Origin: Isoetes taiwanensis | Taxonomy: Eukaryota > Streptophyta > Lycopodiopsida > Isoetales > Isoetaceae | DNA length: 64,000 bases | Direction: 5' to 3' | NCBI GenBank assembly: GCA_021234155.1 | Contig: JAJEKV010000002.1 | Coordinates: forward strand, 41,963,203 to 42,027,202 | Shown: positions 1 to 9,509 of the stretch, piece after piece | Layout: every line of letters starts with the position of its first letter | Numbering within the stretch: the first letter of the stretch is position 1 | Translations under genes and position numbers: made by a program | The notes under the pieces: model-generated | What the model saw: only the letters and a program-made list of their open reading frames with translations | The model's database searches: none | Told to the model about the DNA's origin: nothing

Positions 1-110
1 AATCTCCGGGCGTGGGAGGGTGAATCTTCCATTATGGCGCTGAGGAGGCAGGCGCCTACAATGCCTATATGCGCTCATGCCTACACCTCTAGTTTGCCCA
101 CATTGGAGGA

Positions 111-142
111 TATCCTTCTCGCGTGGGGTAGCGAGAAGGATA
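111..142. repeat. Perfect 12-bp stem hairpin in the 3' region of element 1
   Basis: The arms TATCCTTCTCGC and GCGAGAAGGATA are exact reverse complements around an 8-nt loop. It lies downstream of the chromodomain trace on the coding strand, in what would be the 3' untranslated region. No open frame here looks protein-like. Its role is unknown. Confidence 0.7.
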
Positions 143-316
143 GATTCCTCCTATCAAAGCATGTAGCGGGGCTAAAAGGTGCTTTCCCTATCAATGCATT
201 CCTTCATGACCTCCTTTCTCGGTGGTCTACTTACGTAGGGGCCAGTAGACTTTCCTAATCCCTTCTACTGTGGCAGAAGCAGTCATGCCTACATTGACAT
301 TACACCGCCCTAGAGA

Positions 317-3300
317 TCACCGTAGTGGTCCCATCATCGGTAACAAGCGCATCACGACCATACTAGCGTGGGTGGCATCACGTGAATTAATCTTAACTAC
401 ACAAGAATTAACCACAAATCGACATGCACGAGCCGATTTCTTCGGAGATGACCTTGCCGTCCCCATTGCTCCATAAATTGTGGATACTGCTTGCTTTACT
501 AAATCTTTCTTAAGTACCCGTCGCGTCTTCCAGCGGTAAGTGTTTCCACTTGACCAAATCTTGGAGGAGGTCACGATCTCCCTCGTTTTCTTGAAAGCTT
601 TATCAAGAATCAATTACGGAACTATCTCCGGTACTCCTCAGTCATTTTCCAACAGCGTTAGCGAATCAAGACTTCGTCTGGATTTGGGGTATGCTTCTTC
701 AACAAACTCGTGGAACACCTTATGAATCTTTAGGTGTCTTGCCAAATCTAGCTTGTAGGATTGATTACCTACTCTCTTGACCGACTGATTACGAAGGTCC
801 AGCCCACCTTGGGCAAGCTTCTTGCAATTGCCGATCTGAGCTTTGCACCTTCACCTTGATCTTGAGCCAAACATCATCTCCAACTTTGAACTCTCTTCTT
901 TGTTGGATAGCGGCGGCGATGCTCTTTTGCGACTTCTTCTTTTGCTAGCGGTCTACCCTCGAACTTCTTCCACAGGCTGCTGGCATATCGGCCAACATCT
1001 GGCTGCCCAGAAACTTCCACTTTTGACAGGGGGTTGTGCCAAAATTATGCAGGTTAAACAGCGATAGCCATAATTGATCATAAGCGGCGACATTTGGGAT
1101 GATTCACGCTTGGTGCTATTGTATGCAAACTCCACCAAGTGAATAAATTCTTCCCATACTTTGCTTATTCCGGACATAGTTTAGTAGCATGTCCTCTAAA
1201 ATCCTGTTGGTCCGCTCCGTTAAAAGCCATCCGTGCGAGGATGATATCACGGAGTGCTCATGGATAACCGATGGAATTAGTCAAAGGGTCTTGCCAAAAG
1301 GCTCATGAACGGATCCCTATGGAGATGATCTCCCTTGGCATGCCATGAAGCACGAAGATCTCTTTTGGTGAAGAGCTTTCTTTGTATCCATAGGCTGTAT
1401 CGTGGTTACGCAAAGGCACAAAATGTGCCATCTTAGACAACTTATGGAACCACTACCATCAAGGCATCCTTGCCTCTCGGCCCCATTCTTGAGTCCACGT
1501 GATAAAATCCATCTTTGATTACCTCCCACTTGGCGTTTGGCACGCTAATGGCTCTAATGCCCACGGAATTGAAGGCTGCTCGCCTTTGTGCTGGCGGCAT
1601 AGGTGACATTCCTTGATGTAGCGAGCTATTTGCTTCTTCATTCTGGCCAATAATAGGCTGCTTTGCGTTTTTGAAATATGTTTTCATGAATCGCGTGGCG
1701 GCTATTGAAACATTTATTGCGTGTCATGGAGGATCAACTTCCTTACACACGATGATTGAGTCGCAGCACAACTTGTTCTTATGGTATAGCAGGTTGCCTT
1801 CCTTCTTATAATGCTTGAAGGCCTCCCGCTCTTTATCTGTTCTAGCCTCCTTGAAAGGCTTGCCCATACTTCCACAGAAATCCACATCCATGGCAAGGAC
1901 TCTTCAATCCTCTTACCAAAAGTCATTTGGAAGCGTCGAAATTGCATTGCAATGCACTCTAGTTGTCGGGGGGATGCCTTGAAAGCATCTCTGCTACCAC
2001 ATTGAGCTTCCGGCTTGTAGACTATATCAAAGTCATATTCTTCAAGGAACTCCATCCATCTCCCGTTTGCCTCAGATTAAGGTGTGGTTCGCGTGAATAC
2101 ATATTGGAGGCTCACGATGGTGGTATCAATTGGAACTTCCTTCCCAAGAGATAATGCCTCCATATTCTTAATGCGCGACAACCCTTAAGCAACTCGATGC
2201 GTGCGTTGGGTAGCGTCGTCTCGGCGTCGTTCATCTTCACGGAATCATCCGCTACCACCGCTCTTCTTGCATAAGCCGCTTTTTGTAGCTATCTTACTGC
2301 ATCTGTTGCTACAAACTTATCTTTCTCGGGTCCGGCGAGTTAAAGGCGATGTTGTTAAAGCTTCCTTCAACAATTCAAACCCCTTTTGGGCTTTCTTGTG
2401 CCAATGCTCTGCAATCTTTCACCTTCTGCGCCCCGTCGGATGCGTTAGCGGGGCTGCTATCTTAACAAAGTTCTTCACGAACTTCACAGTACCACCGCTG
2501 GGCCGAAACCGACTTCATGCACATTCTTGGTCTTGGACCCTTTGAATAATGGCTTCAATCTTGGCGAAGTGCTGTTGAGATGCCTTCTGGCGAGATCACA
2601 TGACCTAGATACTCCACCTTTTTTGTTTCGCGAAGTGGCGCCGACAACTTGGCGTCCTTGGGTGCCTCTTCAACTTCTCTAGCACTCTTCTCAAGTGTTG
2701 TGCGTGCTCTTCAAGGGATGCGCTATACACCAAAATGTCGTCAAAGAAAACAATCACAAAGGTGTCGGGGAACTCCACGAAGATATCGTTCATGAGCCTC
2801 ATGAGCGTTGCGGAAGGCATTTGATGAGCGAAAGGCATTACGTGAACTCATAATGCCCATACTGCCCAGCGTTACGGCGGTCTTATGGATATCTTCTTCC
2901 TTTATCGTCATTGATAACGACCTTAAGTCGATTTTGGAAGATCTTTGCACCTTGGAGCTGATCCATCAAGTCGTCGATCTTGGGCGCATACTTGTTCTTA
3001 ATGGTGTGCTTATTCAGCGTCTATAGTCTATGCATCCTCAAAGATCCATCCTTCTTCTTGACAAAAGAATGGGCTCCAAGCGGGCGAGACACTAGGTCTA
3101 ATGAAACCTAGGTCGGCGACTCCTAGCGCTTCTTCAGCTCCAGACAACTCTGCGTTGTCATTCTATATGGAGCCTTGCTTGTTGGCTTTGTTCCTGGTTC
3201 GAGTGCAATCTAGCACTCAACTCCCCTATAAGGAGGGAGCTGCTTGATCTCATCACGGAAAGAGATCATGGAACTCCGTGTCGGCTTAGCTACTTGCCCG

Positions 3301-3760
3301 GCAACTTCTTTGAGCACCTTGTCTTCTTTGCTTCCTTCCCGATTCGGCTCACTAATCTCAAGCTTGAAGATGTATGCCACTTGCTCACTCTTGATGCACT
3401 TGAGCAGTGGTTTGGAAGACATACCTTTGCATGATGGGAACAACTTCCTTACACATTATCTCAATGATCTTGCCGTCGGGCGTTGGGAAGGTCACCTTCC
3501 CGCTTTCCGCGGTCGATAATGGCCCTTTGTCCAAAGGTACTCCATTCCTATGATCAAGTCATACTTTCCAATGCCCATTACTTCTGCCCCCATCTGGATA
3601 TTAATCCACGGCAAAGTCGATGTCGAAGTTAATTCTCTTGCCATGCCAGTGCGCCTTCTTGCACCACTTGCTAAAACAACGGGTCTTGGCTTTGACTTTG
3701 GCGGCTTCAACTTCAACATTTGAACCATTAAGGGGATGCAAAGTTATGGCTACTTCACGA
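317..3760 (-). pseudogene. Decayed pol of element 1 (protease, RT, RNase H, integrase, chromodomain remnant)
   Basis: Read on the minus strand from high to low coordinates. Protease C-terminal half lies at 3,492-3,728 (DLIIGMEYL). The protease-RT linker is at 3,210-3,443. RT lies at 2,605-3,200 with the active-site block FFDDILVYS. The RNase H end is near 1,900-2,055. Integrase core pieces are at 953-1,690 (VEFAYNSTK, MINYGYRC). A post-integrase/chromodomain trace is at about 317-640. Frames change repeatedly and the coding strand carries many stops. Pieces align one by one with the more intact pol of element 2. Nothing here could be functional. Confidence 0.85.
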
Positions 3761-3799
3761 GTCTATCAAGACTATGAAGGACTTAGCTTTAGCCTTCCC

Positions 3800-5190
3800 T
3801 ACTGTGGAAATTACCCTATCTTGGCTCTCTTTTGCTCTGTATCTATTGCGGCAAAGATGTGACACTCACCACGGATGTAGTCGCGGGCCTCTTCGCCGTC
3901 GTCGTCCCGTGAGGCGTCCCAATCTCCCAACTCCGCTAGAGCTGCACTCATGGCGTAGGGGACAGTTTGCTGTCCTATGGCCCGTTTGGAAGCACACAGG
4001 CTTTTGTTTTTCTATGCACTCCTGCCTCTTTTCCTTGGGCATCGGCTTGCAAAAGGATTACCTTTGCTTTGGAGTAGTTTGACCTCTCACCGCTTGTCCT
4101 TGAAGGACACACTTCTTCTCTCTCTTTGCTTCCTGGTTCCCCACCATATGGGGCTCTAAATTTGGACCTGAATTTTAGTTGCCACAGGGGCTATAGCTTC
4201 TGTCGCCTTGCCTTTATCACGGAAGTCTCTTGCTGCTTGTGCCCGCTATTACGAGGTCCTGAACCCCGCAAGCTTATAGCCTTGGATTCCACTTCGATCT
4301 TGTCCTAGGGTTTATTGCCCTCACAAGCTTGCGGATCTCCTCATTCAGCCCCTCAATATAGCTTTCTACTGCATGCTTCTCTCCCAACCTCGGCACATAC
4401 AGCCTTAGCCTCATGAATTCCTCTGTATATTTCTGAACTGATTTGTTGCCTTGCTGCAACCTGTAAAAGCTGCATCATCTTTGGACTTATGTTCCCTCGG
4501 AACGTAATGGCGCTTGAAGGCTTTAGCAAACTTTTACGAACTTACAAGCATCCCTGCTTAAGCCATGTGCCTTTGCATAACCCTTCCACCAAATCCGGCG
4601 GCTCCTTTCAAGTTGGCTGTTGCAACTTCGCCTTTGTCCTTATCCTTCATGCCATAAGCATTTCCATTACTTTCGCTCATCTCGTCCACCATGCCTCTGC
4701 TTCCAATCGACTGTTCTCCCCGAGAAGCTGTTCGAGTTCAGGCCTTCCATACATTGCCGGTCTTGGAATCCACCTTCTTCTTACGGTAGTCGAGGGCCAC
4801 GGTATCTCTTTATCGTCCCTGCACGGGGTGTTCCTCTGCCCTTCCATACATTGGATTTCACGAACTGTTCTTCCCTCTTCCTCAGTCAGTCGAGTCTGAA
4901 CTTGAGTCCGGAAGATTCGGATTGGGGATCTCCTTCTCTTGCTCCTCTTCTTGTCCCTTCCTTCCCTCAGAGCTGATGCTTTGCGACAGGCCCGAGCATT
5001 GCCCACCAGAACCCCCCTCCACTTGCCTTGAGACGGTAATGCCTTTATCGCTCCAGTCCGTCCTCATCATGGGCTATCTCCTCCTCCTCTGGGGTCATGG
5101 GTTCCCTATCTTCAAATAGGTTTCTTGCGGGGGTGGTGCAGGCGGGGTTTGTTCTTCTATAAGGTCTCCAGTTGTGGATTCCCCTAGCGT
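3800..5190 (-). pseudogene. Decayed gag of element 1
   Basis: The capsid C-terminal motif is visible at 4,274-4,459 on the minus strand (QQGNKSVQKYTEEFMRLR and YIEGLNEEIRKLV), the usual Ty3/gypsy retrotransposon gag pattern. Upstream, 4,677-5,190 encodes a charged N-terminal region rich in Glu and Pro (EEQTPPAPPP). No clean zinc knuckle can be read because of frameshifts around 3,900-4,200. Gag would form the particle that packages element RNA; this copy is dead. The start codon cannot be fixed. Confidence 0.7.
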
Positions 5191-5517
5191 TTAGGCCTCT
5201 GTTTGCATACACAAGCAATTCATGGCTATATGATTAGTTCCATTTGTTCTTCTTGCATTGTTTATGTTTGTTGGTATAATTGTGGGGCAAACTACATCAA
5301 CAAAACATTTAAAAGTGCAGCGAATTATATTTATATATCATATAATATTTTAAATACAAAAAGTCTCAGGGATCAAGAGTCTAACTAGTCTTGAAATCGC
5401 CGGTAAGGCGGGTTGTCTTCAAGAAACTTCTTAACTTGGGCGTCCCTACCGGAGTGACCCAAGTTCTGATGATGCTTGCGGCGAGCCTCCACGGATGGCT
5501 CTCACCGGGTCTTCTAC
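5191..5517. other. AT-rich spacer between gag and ORF b of element 1
   Basis: About 200 bp (5,200-5,390) is strongly AT-rich, with ATATTTATATATCATATAAT-type sequence, then GC-rich sequence resumes. It separates the extra genes from gag and could hold an untranslated region or promoter for gag, but no specific site can be defended. Confidence 0.4.
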
Positions 5518-6878
5518 CTAGCGGTCGGATGTAAGGGCGCGATCCTTTATAATCTCGCGGCGTGTCGGTGGGGGATGGCGAAGTCGAAGAGGTCGAGTGC
5601 CATTGACCTCTTGACTAAAACGACATAGTCGACATTTGTTGCTATTCGAGCATGCTGCGCGAAGCCTGAGAGTGCAATCGGCATAAATACTCCTTCTTAG
5701 CCTCACGGGACTGAACTTGCGGTGAATTACCGCTATTCTTCCATCCATCGGCCCGCGGCAAGTAGTATCTGCGACCTATCCGTTGTGTGTCGCCGAAGCT
5801 TCTCCCGCTTGTTTGGCCTCCAGCTCTGAGCCTTGGCGTGCTCGTCGACCTCAACCCGGTGCAAGCTCCTGTAGTCTTCAATTGTCGGGTCGAGCCTCAG
5901 GTCGATTCCTTCTCCTTTTTGGCGGGGTGATATCGAAGGACCGGCATTAGGATGCTCGTGGTCTTCCACGGATCCCCATCTGTTCTTGGAGGGCGAGGAA
6001 CTCCTCCTCTGTTGGCGACTCCGGCTTCGTCCATCAATTGCCTGATCTTTGTAGGCACGGATGTCAGGTCGTCTCCCCGTGTAGGTGTCGGACTCCCTCA
6101 CTTGGCGGGAAGTCGAGGCTCCCGGGCGATGAAGTCGTCCATGTCGGTCCGCGGTGGTGGAGCGGTTAGGTCAACTTTGAGCTCCCTCTCCCCGTGGGAA
6201 GGTTACGGATGTCGCTGAGGTAGATACTCCTCTCCGTCGATGATGATAGGGGCTAGGCTTGTGATGCCTAGCCGGTGGAGAGCAACTCGATGCCACTGGC
6301 TCTGCTCGCGAAATTGATCAGCTCTTGCTCTCTCCTTGGCGTGTTCTTCGCGCGAGTCGAGCTCCGTGTATCCTTCCGTCGTCCGGCTCCTCTTCATCCT
6401 CTCTTGCTTCCTGTTCCTGTTGATACTGCAACAGCATCTGCTCTTCCTCTTGCTCTGCTATGGGGTCCACCTCCATCGGAGGATAGAGGTTACCCCATCG
6501 GGTTCTCCGGCGATGGGATAAGAAGATGGCTAGGGCGGCGGTGTAAGAGAAGTACTTGGTCCTGTTGGCTGTCAGGACCATGTAATCAGGTAGTCTCTGC
6601 GCCTTGTTAGTCAAGTACTTGGCGATGTTGGGGACATCGCCCAAGGCTGCTTGAAGGGATGGGCGGGGAACAAAGTATCCTATGCAAGGGGGGACTTGAA
6701 CAAGGGAGGGTCCTACCCTAGCTTGAAATTCTGCTAGCACCTGCCTATAAGCTGGGGTTGCATTTAGCGTAGCTTGGATGTTGATTTCTTTCACAAAGAC
6801 TTGGAAGATGTTGTTGACATCTGCCTCAGTAGCATGGGCACTGGCGCTGTACCATCGCCCAAAATCAGTAGTAGCCAT
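5518..6878 (-). pseudogene. ORF b of element 1: unknown protein encoded upstream of gag
   Basis: The start is the ATG at 6,878, chosen because it follows a TATA box (6,993-7,000) by about 115 nt and opens the longest frame (MATTDFGRWYSASAHATEAD). The first 186 codons are open to 6,318. A frame change near 6,390 leads into 6,203-6,397 (DSREEHAKERARADQF), then further broken Arg/Ser- and Glu/Arg-rich pieces to 5,518. The N-terminal block has a compact hydrophobic segment (LPDYMVLTANRTKYFSYTAA) followed by an acidic and Gln-rich stretch. The same block is recognisable in ORF b' of element 2 (LGD/LGG, then a helix ending ALAI), so it is a family trait. I recognise no known domain. Confidence 0.6.
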
Positions 6879-6992
6879 TGATCTAGCAAAGAAGGGAGTA
6901 TCAAACGGATGCAGAAGCGCCTCAGGGAGCTGAAAGATCGCCTAAGCAGTGGGGAGCAAATTTGCAGGGTGCCAATTTAGAAATGGGGGACT

Positions 6993-7000
6993 TATTTATA
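6993..7000 (-). promoter_or_regulatory. TATA box of ORF b (element 1)
   Basis: TATAAATA on the minus strand, about 115 nt before the ORF b ATG. The same octamer occurs at 8,972-8,979 about 102 nt before the first ATG of the H3-like unit. The matched geometry argues that both extra genes had their own Pol II promoter rather than relying on the LTR. Confidence 0.5.
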
Positions 7001-7177
7001 GAAAGGGGAAAACCCTAATTTTTGGATGACTTAGAATTTACTGAGATTAGGCAACTCTACCCTATTAAGTGATGCAATTGCAAGTTTGACGTATATTTCT
7101 AGGGTTTGAGCATGCTAAGGAGAGCTACTGAACCTATTGTGCAATTTGGGAGATCATTTGGTGATGAAATGGTACGG

Positions 7178-7246
7178 GGTCTCACACGTTGCGCCCAGCC
7201 CGATTTCTAAAATGTAGAAATCACTGTCTGGCGGACGTTATGAGAC
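7178..7246. repeat. Hairpin motif copy 1 (promoter of ORF b)
   Basis: One of four related copies. Ends are inverted (GGTCTCACACGTT and a GACGTTATGAGAC-type arm) around a core TTTCTAAAATGTAGAAAT that is itself a near-palindrome. It lies about 180 bp upstream of the TATA box of ORF b. Confidence 0.7.
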
Positions 7247-7377
7247 ATAGGTCCCTAATTGGGCTAGGATTACTCAATTTAGGTGATCTAAGGCTGTAAT
7301 TCCACTAAACTCATCGAGTTAGGCAGAATTGACCCCTTACTTGGTCGATTTGGAGCTGTTTTGGGCATTTTGGGCAT

Positions 7378-7442
7378 GGTCTCACGTTGCGCCCGGCCCG
7401 ATTTCTAAAATGTAGAAATGTCACGGCGGCGGCGTGTGAGAC
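7378..7442. repeat. Hairpin motif copy 2 (promoter of ORF b)
   Basis: Starts GGTCTCACGTTGCGCC and ends GGCGGCGTGTGAGAC, so the outer arms pair. The inner core TTTCTAAAATGTAGAAAT is identical to copy 1. It lies 200 bp from copy 1, between the end of the H3-like unit and the promoter of ORF b. Confidence 0.7.
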
Positions 7443-7609
7443 ATCGTCTCAATTTTGCTCAAAACTCCAATTTAATTAAAACGAAGGCTAGGGATCGATA
7501 TCTTGACCTATTTAAGCGAGGGTTTGACACTTTATTTACACAAAATTTTCTTTATATTAACAAAATTTTCCGATTATTTACAAGGTTCAAGGCGTTCTCC
7601 CTTGATGTG

Positions 7610-8870
7610 CACAGCAAGATACATATCACACGCCTCATGAGGGTAACCCTCTTGGCGTGCACCGTGCAGGCCGTTGAGTCTTCAAAATGCTTAACTATAT
7701 GCGCTTGACGCCGCCTCTTGTAAACCAAACAGACATCTCATCGGTCCGCGCGCGTATGCGTGTTGTATTCTTGGATGACTTCCAGCGGACCAAAGCGGGA
7801 ACGGCCCGGGGAATCAGTCCAGAACTCTTACCGAAGTGGCGGATCTCCTTGAGTGCCCCAATCTTCCAACTTCTTCTTCTTGTTCCGCTTCTTCCACGGT
7901 GCTCGGGGAGGCTTGGGCTTTGGTGGAGGGGCTTGATTGCACGGCTCTTCGTCGGTGTCCGCCTTCAATCGTTCTCACCGGTGCTCCTGGTAATAGGCAT
8001 TGTAGGCCTCCCACTTTACCATATCTCAGCGTTGTGCTCCCGATCCTCTTCCGATAGACCTTTGGGGGTCTATCACATATGCTTCCGTTTCTTGGTAGTG
8101 GGGTCTTGACCCTATCCCACGTCCCGAAATGGTGGGGAGCCGCCGCCACTGCCCGACCTCCTCGTTCTTGGGCCGTCTGCTCACGGGACCTCTTCCTCTG
8201 ACCCGGGGGGCTTTGAAGAGCTTGCCCGTCTGCGCCCGACTTACGTAGTCTCCATCCGGTCGTCGGTGGTGTGGGCGGGTCTCCCCTCCCGATGGCTCGT
8301 TGATGGCGAGGCCCTCCGCCCTTCTTCCCAGCCTTTACCAGCTTCCTCTTGCACGCGCTACGGCTTTGGCCCTCCTCTTCTTGGGTCCATTTGGCTGTCG
8401 TGGTCGTCTTCCGACTCTTTGTCCTCTGCTCCGTGGCTTTTGACTTGCCACCCCGTATTTGTGAGCGAAATCGCGGTCTGCCTCTTCTTCTTCGGGGTGG
8501 TTCGGTGTTGCTTTGCTCTTCTCTTCCCTGCTCCTCCTGCGGTGGATCTCCTTTGGGGTTGTTCTTGGGCTGTTGATGGGTCCGCTTTGTTCCCTCTGCT
8601 CCTCACGTGGGTTGGCGTCCCCCTGGTGTTGCTCTTTGCTGCCCGTTTCACGCCTCTGCCGTGCAATTTAAATCGAGGATCTCGTTCATGGCGTGCGTAG
8701 GTCGTCCTCCAAGATTTACGTGTGGTGGCTCGGTCCGACCACCCCCTCACTTGAAAGATTCAGCCGGTGGAAGCGTTCACCAGAAGAATCACGTGAAAGA
8801 GGGAGCGGGCGGCGGCTGGAGGATCCGCTTGGCTAGGCGTCCTTGCGATGCGCCCGTCGCGGGCCATCAT
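7610..8870 (-). pseudogene. Histone H3-like gene carried by element 1 (frameshifted)
   Basis: The proposed start is at 8,870 (ATG ATG GCC; MMARDGRIARTPS), 102 nt after a TATA box. A long basic tail follows: 8,358-8,750 is Lys/Arg-rich, and 7,861-7,920 encodes KPKPPRAPWKKRNKKKK. A frameshift at about 7,857 leads into the H3 fold: ALKEIRHFGKSSGLIPRA matches the H3 alphaN segment (ALREIRKYQKSTELLIRKL). Then come LQEAASSAY (alpha2, H3 LQEAAEAY) and, after another shift, FEDSTACTVHAKRVTLMRR (H3 [19 protein letters not shown]) ending near 7,630. Order and spacing match H3. The tail is much longer than the about 40 residues of a normal H3. LMRR resembles centromeric H3 variants, but the fold is too damaged to decide. 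Several frameshifts make it a pseudogene. Confidence 0.75.
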
Positions 8871-8971
8871 CTTACGGTTTTGTCGATCGGAGCTAAAGCG
8901 CCCGAGGAGATCGCCTTGGCGACCTGGCGAAAGTTCTAGGGAAGAACGGGGAAAAATGGGAGGGGCGGTTC

Positions 8972-8979
8972 TATTTATA
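8972..8979 (-). promoter_or_regulatory. TATA box of the H3-like unit (element 1)
   Basis: TATAAATA on the minus strand in the context CTATAAATAG, about 102 nt before the proposed ATG. Two hairpin motif copies lie 75-330 bp further upstream, the same order as at ORF b. Confidence 0.5.
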
Positions 8980-9055
8980 GGGCCAATTTTAGGTCAACTT
9001 TTAAACTACCTTTTTTGGGTTGTCTAGAGCACCTAAAAACACCCTAATTAAGCAA

Positions 9056-9120
9056 GGTCTCACCGCGTTGCGCCCAGCCCGATTCTAGAATCTAGAAACA
9101 CATCTGGCGGCGTATGAGCC
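9056..9120. repeat. Hairpin motif copy 3 (promoter of the H3-like unit)
   Basis: Begins GGTCTCACCGCGTTGCGCC and ends GGCGGCGTATGAGCC. The core ATTCTAGAATCTAGAAA contains TTCTAGAA, a TTCnnGAA inverted pair like a minimal heat-shock element. It is paired with copy 4. Confidence 0.7.
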
Positions 9121-9238
9121 ATGGTGGGGCCCACTATTAAATTAACATGTAACATGCTAAATCTACTAATTCTTAGCTTAAATTTAGAATTATCAAGGTA
9201 TTTTCTTGTAATTTACAACTTTTTTTTGGTGTCAAAGT

Positions 9239-9308
9239 TGAATGTCTGCATACGTTAAACCCGATTTCTAGAATGTAGAAATCTGTCACGGCGGCGACGT
9301 GTGAGACC
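9239..9308. repeat. Hairpin motif copy 4 (promoter of the H3-like unit)
   Basis: The right arm GGCGGCGACGTGTGAGACC is well preserved and the left arm is diverged. The core TTTCTAGAATGTAGAAAT again contains TTCTAGAA. It lies about 185 bp from copy 3, compared with 200 bp between copies 1 and 2. Confidence 0.65.
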
Positions 9309-9489
9309 ACCTACTTTTGGATGTTGGCTCATCAATTTTTTAGTCTTTTTCGTTTCTATTCATTTTAAGCTGTTACTTAGCTTAGCATAAACTACAAAAA
9401 TGAGAAAAATTTTCTCATTTTTTTAGGTTTGAGGATCCTATCAAGTTAGTGCTCTTGAACATGGCGATGCTTTTGCTCTTGGTCTCCAA

Positions 9490-9507
9490 GAACATAGCTC
9501 GATACCC
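9490..9507 (-). other. Degraded primer binding site of element 1
   Basis: Immediately inside the LTR on the minus strand, GGTATCGAGCTATG resembles the plant initiator-Met site TGGTATCAGAGC with a small deletion. Its position 3 nt from the LTR end, upstream of the H3-like unit and not next to gag, shows that the extra genes lie inside the element. Confidence 0.6.
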
Positions 9508-9509
9508 TT

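Noticed and set aside
34-476. Plus-strand ORFs at the left edge
   Set aside because: They lie antisense to the 3' part of a decayed minus-strand retroelement and look random.
7690-7790. TRGGVKRI in one minus-strand frame looks like histone H4 (RRGGVKRI)
   Set aside because: The overlapping frame gives LQEAASSAY, which fits H3 with correct neighbours on both sides; the H4-like string ends at once in a stop.
7178-9308. Self-cleaving ribozyme (hammerhead or twister) in the hairpin motifs
   Set aside because: I found no CTGANGA plus GAAA core and no twister core; only simple inverted arms.
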